NCBI RefSeq assembly: GCF_945859685.1
Contig: NC_079149.1
Location: 133,526,153-133,590,152 of the forward strand
Direction: 5' to 3'
DNA from: Eupeodes corollae
Taxonomy: Eukaryota; Arthropoda; Insecta; Diptera; Syrphidae
DNA: 64,000 nt
Under the pieces are notes generated by a model. It was given only the letters and a program-made list of their open reading frames with translations. It had not been told where the DNA came from and did no database searches. Position 1 is the stretch's first letter, and each line of letters starts with the position of its first letter. Positions 37,501 through 49,500 of the stretch are shown here, piece after piece. The translations under genes were made by a program, and so were the position numbers.

Positions 37501-40500
37501 GCGAATGGACATCAACGCTCCAGCCCGGAAGGTCTTCGAATCCAATCCCGAGGGACGGCGAAGTAGAGGAAGACCGCGACTCAGGTGGGTGTAGACATCA
37601 ACCAATTTGGCGTGCGAAACTGGAGACAGCTAACTAGGGACCGAGCTGGCTGGAGACGTTGGTTGAGGCCTAGGTCAGCCCCGGACTGTAGCGCCACCTT
37701 AAGTAAATAAGTAAGTAAGTTCAATCATGTGTTGGAAAGGGGATCTTGGATAGGTAGATTTCCAGATTCCTTGCTGAACGAGTTGGATAGCTGTTTTGAG
37801 ATAGCTGTCAAAAAATAAAAACAACGTTCAGCTGTTCACAAAAAGCAGACAAACATTTAAGTCAAAATAGATCAAAGTTACCTTCTAAAATTCGGAGGCA
37901 AATAGCTTCTTCATCGTCTTTTACCTTTGAACGAAAAAGGCGACAATGGTTTCGAGGATGCATGGAAATAAAATTGACAACTTCTAAATGTCAAAAAAAG
38001 GAAGACAAGAATTAATGACTTGGTACTTTTTGTAAGCCTCAATAAGTAAGTAAGTAAGTTCAATCTCGTATTGGAAAGGGGATCTTGAATAGGTTAATTT
38101 TTAGATTCCTTGTTGAACGAGTTGGAAAGCTGTTTTGAGATAGCTGTCAAAAAATAAATACAACGTTCAGCTCTTTACAAAAAGCAGAGAAACATTTAAG
38201 CTTCTAAGTCAAAATAGATCATAATTACCTTCAAAAATTTGGAGGCAAAAAGCTTCTTCATCGTCTATTATGTAAAGAACATCCTCAAATACAACTTCAA
38301 CTACCATTTTGTATCTTTTTGTTTACCAACAAATACAAAAAGCTGAGATCAATTTTCAATCAGCTGTTCAGTCACAGAAATTCTTGGATACCTTTGCATT
38401 AATTTTTTGACATCTCATCTGTTTTTGATCAGCTGTCATTTTACACGTTAAACACTAACAAGAAGGTATCTGGATACCCTATCTGTCTGAGATTGAACGC
38501 AGCCAATCTGTTGTATGTTCTTTTACGACCAATTGTTAGCTATTTTTGTTCCGCTATAAATGTTCAAGAGTCATTCTTAAGAACTGTCATAATGTTACAA
38601 ATCATAACAATCTAAACGTTAAGGAACGACAAAAGTAAACGATTGTTAACAATAGTTAACAGACTTCTGTTGATTTGAAATTTCTGAAACTCAAAAGTCA
38701 CTGGGATTTTTCTAGTTTCAGAAACGCAGAAGTCAAACGGATTTGTCAATAAATCATAATGTTACTGTGATTGATTTCAATTCTTTAAGTTTTTAAGCCT
38801 TTCAGAAGTGTACTTTCAACAAATCCTACTTTTTGTTGGAACTGACATTTCATAAGCTATTTTGACATTTCTATGTTCTGAAAATGCTTCTATGTAGATT
38901 TAAAATCCAAGTCAAAACCAGAAAAATGTTCACACGTTTTTAGTTGTGCTTCCGTATTAACAATCAAATAATTTAACTATTTCAAATTTATCTCGATTAA
39001 ACGTGACGAGACGTACCACACATAAAACATTTTAAAGCTTATTAAATCAAAGTAGCAAAACATAAACAAAGTGATGTAATATTCGCCGACATTAAACATT
39101 CATGAACACTTCCGCTGTTCACAAGTCACACACAAATCACAATAAATTAAATGTAAATTAAATTATTTTTAAAATTTCGGATAAGATTGGCATTCAAAAG
39201 ATTACATGCTTCAAATAAACTACGCATTTCGGTTTTAGTTAAAGATGGAGTGATTTTCTTTTAATTTAATTAAATCAGAAACACTCGCATAAAAAATATG
39301 ATATGGATATCGTACAATTTGTTGTAAAAAGCATAATGATTAAAAAGTCGAACGGAGCCAGAAAATCTTTGTTCCTTATAAAAATCATGCTACGCAGTAT
39401 TTTATTTGTTTATCAGAACTAAAGATGCAGATAATATTGCACAATTTCCTTTAGAAGAAACATTGTTCTACATCGAATGAAGGTTTTTCCTGTTTCACAA
39501 TTTACTTTAGGAAAACACAAACAGCTAAGTTATATGAAGGCTTTAGAACACCAGCAGGTATCGATTTATTGATTTTAGTAATAGATACATTTTGGTATTC
39601 AGCTTTTTCTTGAACTGAAGGTAATGGACTTTGGGTACTTCAGAGGTCTATGCAAGTAATAGCCTATAGCACGCTAATGGAATTTCATTTCAACATCAGC
39701 CTCTTTTTGTAGCGCAAGAAGAAAATCATAAAAACGTAATAAAAATTGTTTTTCTTTTCCATTATGGATTTTTTATTTGCATAAATATAAACGAGGAGTT
39801 CAAAAGAGTCAATTGCGATGTTGTAATAATGACGTACGTACAACATGGAAGATATTTGCAAATCTAAAAATCTATGGAGAAATTCTTCATTCACTTACAT
39901 AGAGAAATGGTTTTCTTTTTGCTACAGCAGCTACCTATAGACTGGCCTACTCCTCTGAATATACTTTTCTTTCCTTCATTGAAATGAATCACCTCACTTT
40001 GGACTGAAGGCCAGTCGGTAAAGGCAAAAAGAAGATATTTTTTCTACTACGCAAAAATATGCCGATGGAGTTATATAGATAAAGCGGAATCACAATTCAC
40101 CAAAAATGTCACTTCCTAAAAAGAAATCCTGCTAAAGGTTCAGGGCCATCCATTGGGGATATAATTAATTAAAAGAACACCCATGGTGGCATAAGTTACC
40201 AAACAGCCCATAAGGTTCAAAGTAACGAATTTCAAAATTAAATAGCGTGTATAAGATTAGGATAAGTACACACTATATCAAACAACTGGTCGTTAAGGTG
40301 ATTCTTCAAAATAATAGCTAATGCTAATGAACAGTGATAAAAAACTTAATCATATAAAGGGTGATTTTTTTGAGGTTAGGATTTGCATGCATTAGTATTT
40401 GACAGATCACGCGGCATTTCAGACATGGTGTCAAAGAGAAAGATGCTCAGTATGCTTTGACATTTCATCATGAATAGACTTACTAACGAGCAACGCTTGC

Positions 40501-43500
40501 AAATCATTGAATTTTATTACCAAAATCAGTGTTCGGTTCGAAATGTGTTTCGCGCTTTACGTCCGATTTATGGTCTACATAATCGACCAAGTGAGCAAAC
40601 AATTAATGCGATTGTGACCAAGTTTCGCACTCAGTTAACTTTATTGGACATTAAACCAACCACACGAAAGCGTACAGTGCGTACAGAAGAGAATATTGCG
40701 TCTGTTTCTGAGAGTGTTGCTGAAGACCGTGAAATGTCGATTCGTCGCCGTTCGCAGCAATTGGGTTTGTGTTATTCGACCACATGGAAGATTTTACGCA
40801 AAGATCTTGGTGTAAAACCGTATAAAATACAGCTCGTGCAAGAACTGAAGCCGAACGATCTGCCACAACGTCGAATTTTCAGTGAATGGGCCCTAGAAAA
40901 GTTGGCAGAAAATTCCCTTTTTTGTCCGACAAATTTTGTTCAGCGATGAGGCTCATTTCTGGTTGAATGGCTACGTAAATAAGCAAAATTGCCGCATATG
41001 GAGTGAAGAGCAACCAGAAGCCGTTCAAGAACTGCCCATGCATCCCGAAACATGCACTGTTTGGTGTGGTTTGTACGCTGGTGGAATCATTGGACCGTAT
41101 TTTTTCAAAGATGCTGTTGGACGCTATCGTTCAATGCTTACAAACTTTTTGTTGCCAAAAATGGAAGAACTGAACTTGGTTGACATGTGGTTTCAACAAG
41201 ATGGCGCTACATGCCACACAGCTCGCGATTCTATGGCCATTTTGAGGGAAAACTTCGGAGAACAATTCATCTCAAGGAATGGACCGGTAAGTTGGCCACC
41301 AAGATCATGCGATTTGACGCCTTTAGACTATTTTTTGTGGGGCTACGTCAAGTCTAAAGTCTACACAAATAAGTCAGCAACTATTCCAGCTTTGGAAGAC
41401 AACATTTCCGAAGAAATTCGGGCTATTCCGGCCGAAATGCTCGAAAAAGTTACCCAAAATTGGACTTTCCGAATGGACTAATTAAGACGCAGCCGCGGTC
41501 AACATTTAGATGAAATTATCTTCAAAAAGTAAATGTCATGGACCAATCTAACGTCAAATAAAGAATCGATGAGATTTTGCAAATTGTATGCGTTCTTTTT
41601 TTTAAAAAGTTCTCAAGCTCTTATAAAATCACCGTTTATATGTATGTATGTAAGTTTTAGTAGCGAGTGTGATAACCTTTCGCTTTTATAACATCCTGAA
41701 GGCGATTCTTCATAGAGAGAACTAGTTTTGAAGTGACTTCAAGCGAAATATTGTTCCTTTCCTAAAATATAACGGCTTTTAGCTAGTTTTTAATACTTAT
41801 TTTTGATTCGCGGACCTTTCTTAATAAATAATCTTAAAGATGCTCAATGGGATTAAGGTCTGGGGATTTGGGAGGATGAGACAATTGCGATTTAACATTA
41901 TAGAGAAGCCATTCATTTACTATTCTTAATGAATGTTTAGGATCGTTGTCTTGCATAAGGATTTGCTTTTAAAATTTGTAAACATTTGTTTTTATCCATT
42001 GTTGTTTCTATAAAAACTAAATTTCCCACACCATTGGACTCCATAGCAGAGTACCTACACTGCCAATTACTAGGATGAGGCCACATATTTTTCAACCGAT
42101 TTTCGGTCCGATACCTGTTGGAATTTGTTTAACCCGGAAAATTTTACTACATGAGAGTAGGTACATATTTTCTTAAAGCAAAGTGATACAATTATAGGGT
42201 TAATAAGAAAAGACCGTTGGAATTTCCCTACATTAATGAATGAACTACCTAAAAAGGATATAAAAAAGCGAGTCACTAGGATAAGGCCATTGCGAATATT
42301 TCGTTGTAGAAGTTCACAATAACTATTTTTATTAAATTTCAACTAAAAATGGGTTCCGGAAAGACGTTGACAGTAGCAGAAAGAGGACAAATCGATGCTT
42401 TCAAGGAAATGGGACTCTCAAGCCGAGAAATAGCAAGGAAGCTGAACAGAAGTAAGACAGTTGTAAACAACTATCTTGCTGATCCTCAAAACTATGGAAA
42501 AAAAACAAAAAGGACGCACAGCCCAAGCAACAACATCCCGAGAAAAGCGGTTAATTTTACGTATTGCTTCAAATTCTACTCAATCAGCTACTAAAATAAG
42601 GTCCAAAAGCGGAGTATCAGCCAGTATTTCGACAGTCCGAAGGATAATAAGAAAAGATGGTATGTACTGTCCAGAGAAGAAAATTCAAAAAGAAACCTGT
42701 TCTAAAGCAAGTACACAAGGAGCTGCGAATGAACTTTGCAACAGAACATGTCTCTTGGAGCAGTCAATGGAAACGCGTCGTCTTTTCGGATGAAAAAAAG
42801 TTTAGCCTTGACGGCCCCGATGGTTAAAACTTTTATTTCCATGATTTAAGAAAAGAGGAACTAATTTTGGGAAGACATCACAGCCGTACATCAGGTGTTA
42901 TGGTGTGGGGAGCTATCACTTACTATGGCAAAATCGAATTGGAGTTTCTTTTTCCAACAATGAACGGAAACAGCTACAAATACTTGTTGGAACGCTCATT
43001 TCCGAAGATGAAAAATATTTTTGAACCTCTGCCTTGGATTTTCCAACAAGACAATGCCCCCATCCTCACTTCCAGGGTTGTCAAAAGCTGGATTTTATCA
43101 GAAAACGTAGAGCTTTTGCCATGGCCACCCTATTCACCGGACTTGAACATAATCGAAAACGTATGGGCATGGCCATCTCGAAAAGTTTATTAAGACAATT
43201 TGAAGACAAGGACTCCTTAGTTGAAGCTATCCGTAATGCCTGGGACGAGATTTCACTTGACTATTTAAAAAAACTTTATGATTCCATTCCAAACCGTCTA
43301 ATAGAGGTCATATCGAAAAATGGGGGGCATACTCATTATTAATTGAGAAAAACTTAATAAATAAATGTTTGAAAACCAAAAACTGTAAACATTTCTTTCA
43401 TTTTTTTGATATTTTATAAGATTGTTCATGTGGCCTCATCCAAGTGACGCACTTTTTCATACTGTTTTTAAGTAGCTCTTTAATTAATGTAGGGAAATTC

Positions 43501-46500
43501 CAACTGTTTTTTCTATTTAACCCCTTAAATTTTATTACTTTTTTTAAAAGAAAATATCTACCTACTCAAATGTAGTAATTTTTTATTGGTACGAAATTTC
43601 CAGCAGGTATAAAGAACGAAAATCGGTTGAAAAATATGTGGCCCCATCCTAGTGATTGGCAGTGTATATGTAATAATGAGTAGGGACACTCTCCACGTTT
43701 TCGTTCTGAGTTCGTATTTCAAATTACCGCTATGTCACACCAACACGAGAAATAGATGGTTGTAAGAATTGTTACAGTGTAAAAGAGAAGGAAGAAAAAG
43801 AGTTTTTCTTTTGACTGTAGCAAAGGGTGTTCCGAAAAATACCTATATCATTTTTTAAAGTAATTTTATTTAGGTCTTATAAATAATGTTTTACATATGT
43901 AAATATTTATGCTTATTGCTAGATTTTTTCATAGTTCCATTGAAATTCTTAAGGATATGGTATACTCGAACTCGTATAAAAACTTTATAATAAAATCCTT
44001 ATTTTGGTTCTTACAGCAATTGTAATCAAATTCATATTTTAAAATATCAAACATTTTCATTTCAATTTTTTTACAAAAATATAAATTTGGAAAATTAGTT
44101 ATAAATCTTTGTTCCAGGCTTTCTATTGCATCTAAAAAATCTTGTTGTGGTCGTGTTAAATTCGCACCATCAAATTCTTTAAAATCTGTGAATATGGAGG
44201 AAAATTAGGTTCCACTTCACACTTATGGATTTGGCCCGCAAGATAATAAAACTCATTTTGACATTTGAAGAAAAATGGGCTTCTGGATGCTTTTGCTTTA
44301 AATTGGAATGAGTTGAAAACATCAAATAATTCGTCAATTTTTTCAATTATTTCAGAGGTGTTAAATGCTGTTGACGATGAAGGACATATACTGGTAAGGG
44401 TATAATTACCAGCTGAAACGGTTGAACTTATTGACTGAAAAGTAAGTCTGACACTCGTCTTCTAAAAATTGTTTGGGAAAATATGTTCATCAGTCAGTTT
44501 TGGAGCCATTTTAAATGCAGATTTTTTGGTTTTTAAGTAAAAATCAATGACATCAAGTGCAACAATATCATATTTGATGAAATAACGCCAAAAAGATTGC
44601 AAAAGATGAGGGGTGTCATACATGTTATAAATTTTAGTATTTTCAACATAAAAGAAAGGTTTGTGGAAAGGAATGCCTAGAAGTCTATTAAGACCAATAA
44701 TATTTCCACCTTGGTTTGAAATTACAGGCCTGGGTTTCATTTTAACTTCAATCAATTTTTTAACACATTTGACTACGTTTTCCTTCAATGTCTTGGCTGG
44801 ACAAGAGGAATGGACAAAGTAATACTCAAGTAACTGATTATGCCGATGAGTAAGCCCTCTTACCATTACAACAATGGCATAATTTGCAGCTAAGTGTGTT
44901 TTATTCTGTCCATCGTTCCATTGTATTAGTAGTTGTTGCATATGTGTAGAGAGTGTCCCTACTCATTATTAGATATATTCTGCTCCATAGCTCCCCAAAC
45001 AATAACATTTCCGTCTCCATGTTTCACCGTTGATTCCAAATTCTTCAGATCTAATACTGTGTTTGGTTTCCTCCACAAAAATCTGCGACCTGCCGACCCA
45101 AAGACATTAAACTTAAGTTGTTCTCGTCAAGGAAAAACACATTCTTCATATAGTTCAAGAGTTTTAAAACGTTTGCTTCCAAACAGTTTGACTGTTAAGC
45201 GATATTCCATCAGCAGCTATTTGAGGAGCACTTTACTTGGGATCAGCCTTTACCATTCTTTCAATTTTTCGTTCCATATGAGCGTCTAGTATTTTTTTTC
45301 GACCTCTTCCTGGGCTTTTATTTTTCAAATAATTTTTTAATACATATTGAACTGTAGACCGTGGACGATATCTCAGCATAACTTTTTCCGTCGTTTCTTT
45401 GTTTAAAAATCTGTTTTTTTACTTCAAAAGGTACTTTTTTATGAGAAGCCTTCATTTTCAAAATAAACTTCGCAAAATTAAAAAAAAAAAAAACAAACAA
45501 TTGAAAAGATCAATACACGGCGGCATACTGAGCCTAGATCTCTCAATATCATAACAGTACACAATTTACATTTCAAAAAGAACCGTTATTTCCATTTTGT
45601 TAGAGAAGAGAGCAGTGCACTAACATTTGTTTGATGTATGAGCAATTTTTTGACATTCCACTAACGGTAAAAAAAACCATGAGGCAAAGCTGGAACATTT
45701 TGTTGCATTTCCTATTATACATTATAATTTTATCAATTAAAGCCAATAAGCTCAGATTTGTGGCAGTAAGTTCATAGTGTAAGGGAAATCCATTTATTTT
45801 CAATTGCCGTACGTGCAATTTTTTGATGTAGTGTATATCACTTAAAAAATATTCAAGTCCAAAGGTAAGCACAGTTGTCAGATCTTATAAATATTTTCCG
45901 ACCAATAACTGCCCTGACATTAGCTGACTGCTCTGACATGAACTGACAAAACCTGAATACATTTTAATGAAAACCAACTAGGACCATCAATTGTTAGGTG
46001 TTTCAAACAATGACATCTTCATACGACAATTTAAAAGGCCACCGTCTTACAATGGCTGAAAACGACGTTTCTGTCAATACTGTCAAAAGTGTAGCTTTTT
46101 CATTGAGAACATTTCTCCACTGATTAGCATTCCATTTTGTAAACTAGTGTACTTTAGTTTTGAATATTCAAACTAGAGCTCAAAAATAGTACAGATTGGT
46201 GAAAACTGTCAAAATCAGTTGATGTTATTATTTGATTATATTTTGTTAACCAACAAATGTATTTTTTCCGTGCTTTCTTCTTTTGTTTTAAATTATAATA
46301 TTTAAACATAGATTACATCTAATTTTTAGTGAAGAGGAATCTCCAGTAAAACAGTGTCCTACAAAAACACCAAAAATTAAATTTAGAGGAAAGTAAGTAG
46401 AAAATTCAAAAATAATAATTTAACTATACTTTTTCTAATGTATTTTTAAATGTTCCTTTAATTTTGCTTGTGTAGAACGTATTTTGTTTTCTTTTATATA

Positions 46501-49500
46501 ATATCTGACTTATGACGTTTTGTCGTTTTTGTTTGAATTTGTTCTGACAGCTTTCATGAACCTACATTACACTACACTACACTGACATTGGGCAGGTTCA
46601 GACGGCATAAGGGACTTGAAAGTAAGGCAAGTTTCTAAAATCTGATTGGCCAGCTGCCAAAAAATTACCTTCCAATTCAAAGGCTACTTTATTGGAAAGT
46701 TGACTGGAAAATAAGTCAAGAAAAATCTCCCTAACTATGAAGTCAAGTCAACTTATGTCAAAATGACAATTGATCATGTTTTTTCATTCAACAGAAAGGT
46801 GAACTTTATTAATCTATGATTTATTTATTTTTTACACAACGTTATTGAATGTTTTCTGTAAAAAGCTGCCTTGTAAATTTGGAAAATATATTTTCCTTAC
46901 AAACTAAAAACAAATCGTGATGGACTTGTAACTTGCCTGAGGAGTGTTCTGTAGACAATAATGATTTTGGTAGTTTTTGTACTATAAACTTGAAGTAGAG
47001 GTTTGTGAAGTAAAGTTCTGAATTTCAAATTTATGACACTTAAAAAACTAACTGGTTCCCTTGGTCAAAATTTCCGTTTAAAGAATGAAGTTGACTGCAA
47101 ATGAAGTCCCTTATGTTGTCTGAACCTGCCCATTCTTCAGGTTGAACGAACTTGATAGCTAAATTGCTTTCAATGGAAAACAACGATAATTTCAACTGAC
47201 AACTATGGCTGAAAATTAATTGTCTAGCAAAACTGTCACTCAAAATTGTAAGTTCACACGATTTAAGACATTTAATCTGACAATATTGACAGATACAATC
47301 AAAGTTAATCTCGTCGTCGTCAAAAGATTTGTAAAATTCTCTTTTAAAACTCAATCCATGGTTTTATGGAAGATGTCAAATTATGTCAATTACATTTATA
47401 CGCTTTCCAGGTTCACTTTTCACTTACACACCTTGATACGAGTAAGTAAGTTATCAACAAGAAAGTTTTGCAACACGCGATTGTTCTGAAGCTTAAGCTT
47501 GTTTTTATTAACTCACGACACCATGAAATTTTAATTAAAAATACATACTTAGATGCACATAAAGTTTAATTTAAAGTAAATAAATTAAATAATTTTATGA
47601 TTAATGGATGATGATGATAATGATAATGAATCCTCAATAAGGTGTACTATTATTGTGTCTAACGGCGATATGTATAATAGCAAAATCACCTTCAAGGAAA
47701 CATTTTTAAGTATTTCCTAGTCACTCACTATACAGATAATTTTCATCTTAATTGCTAATGGAAATCAAATCGAATGTAATAATTCATTACGCACGACACG
47801 CTATAACAAACGAACGTACCCCAAATGGACAGTTGAGTCAATTTCTAGTTCCTATTCCTATACTCACTACTTGTTTTCTATCCAAAGACCCATATGGAGT
47901 AACCACAAGCTAGACAACTAGACCTCATACTATTGTCTATTGTATCTAGCCGACTCTATGAAGGTATATATTTCTTGCTAAGCGTTCAAGAAAACAAAAA
48001 CCTTAAAAAATATTTATAGAAAGTCTGCCTCATTCTAAAATCACAATGGAAATGTGTTCGCGTGTTCAGTTATAAGTTCTACATTCTGTACAATTTGCCC
48101 TGAGTTCTAGACCAGATAGATTGTTTTGTTCCTCCCCAAGATCGTATTACCAACTTTTTGTTGAAATATATTCGTGTCAGAATATTTTAAGGGTAGGTAC
48201 AACCGGAAATGTAACAAAGGCATATAATTGAGGTTTATTTTTTGGTACAACTATGAACATAGTTATAAATTTCCTAGGAGAAGGAATTTCACATTAGGGT
48301 AGGTTAAAACGTAGCATGTGTTTAAGTTTACCTCATTGTGTTTTTTTTTTCATGTAGTCTACCCTTAACACTGGGGGTAAAGCAAAAACCACAAACTTCT
48401 TAATTAATATTTACCTATTTATAATATTTTTATCCGTAAATTAACCAATTTTGGAAAAAAAATATATACTGTGAATTTAAGAACAGAATTTTGAAACGAA
48501 ATTCATAACATGAGTTAAAGCAGGTGTACCAACTTACAAGCGATCTGTGGTTTTTATTTGACATTTGTTCATTTGAAATAAAATAATGACAGTTCTGGTT
48601 TTTTTTAGATTTGAAAGCGTAATCAAAGCCAGAATCACTGAGATATTTGCACATGAACCAACTTAAATGTCCAACTTGACAGTTGTCACATTTCATTAAA
48701 AACATGCTCATAAGATTCACATTTACAAACTTCCACCACCAAGTTTCAGAACCTTCAGAATAAATTGAAATCCTGAATGGCTTAAAAGTGCTTCAGTTTT
48801 GCGTAGGGAATTTAACAATTTGGTGAAGTCGTAGTCAATTTTAACAATTTCAATGCGTTGTCGCAGTTTTATTAATGGCGTGGTTTTCACTCGACAATTG
48901 TCAAAATATGAAAATTTCCCAAGTGACATATGACAAATAGTATGATATACAAAATAAAACATCATATTGAAAACCTCTTTATATACATTGCATATACATA
49001 TGTTCGTATATAATTACATATGTATTTTGCACACCTCGTACCTGCCACAAAATGTTGCGCATTGCATTAAACTATTAAAACGTTTATTGCTCGTTCATTG
49101 ATTGAACTATAAACATTTCACTTGTTTGTAGATAGTAATGGCGGCCGATTGCATGACCACGATGAACGTTTTGAAAGCGAATGTTGAATGAGTTGTTGCA
49201 ACAAAAACTAATCATCATTGTTAGTTATAGATATGTATCTAGGTAGGAGCATAATTATAAAAGCTGTTTGATTTTTTCTGTCATAATCTTGATTTTCTTC
49301 GCGCCTAACTTGAATCTGTCAGTTTATATGCCAGTTAAACAAACACGCTTAACCTCCTAACGTTTATATCCAAAAATAGAATACTCTCGATTTTAATTCA
49401 AAACTAGGTAGGTAGGTATAAATAATTAAAGAAAACCTGTTGTAGAATCTTAATTTTATTTGCCATCCTTTCGTTCGCGTCTTAACCAAAAAAATGTGAA

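Larger units (their letters stand above)
42047..44982. mobile_element. P-element-like transposon, internally deleted, inserted in X and hosting Y
   Basis: The right end, read inward on the minus strand, is CAGAATATATCTAATAATGA followed by GTAGGGACACTCTC. The left end, once Y and one TA are removed, is CAGAGTACCTATATGTAATA followed by ATGAGTAGGGACACTCTC. They match over about 30 bp with a 4-bp length difference. CTCCATAG stands directly outside both ends (42039-42046, 44983-44990), an exact 8-bp target duplication as made by P elements. Without Y the element is 1,327 bp and keeps only the C-terminal part of the transposase, like the internally deleted P copies known in flies. Confidence 0.85.
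41657..45455 (-). pseudogene. Tc1-like transposase X (DD34E), split by a P-like insertion
   Basis: The outermost gene of the nest. The minus strand starts at ATG 45455 with MKASHKKVPFEVKKQIFKQR, a paired-like HTH start, continues through KNKSPGRGRKKILDAHMERK and HGDGNVIVWGAME to 44983, then resumes at 42046 with ESNGVGNLVFIE, QDNDPKHSLRIVNEWLL and SPDLNPIEHL, ending at 41657. The second Asp and the Glu are 34 residues apart, so the catalytic spacing is intact. Several stops and frameshifts are present. The 2.9-kb interruption falls between the codons for VIVWGAM and ESNGVG, and the 8 bases CTCCATAG occur on both sides of it. The outer terminal repeats of X were not found; the left one may be disturbed by the mariner at 40357. 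Confidence 0.8.
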
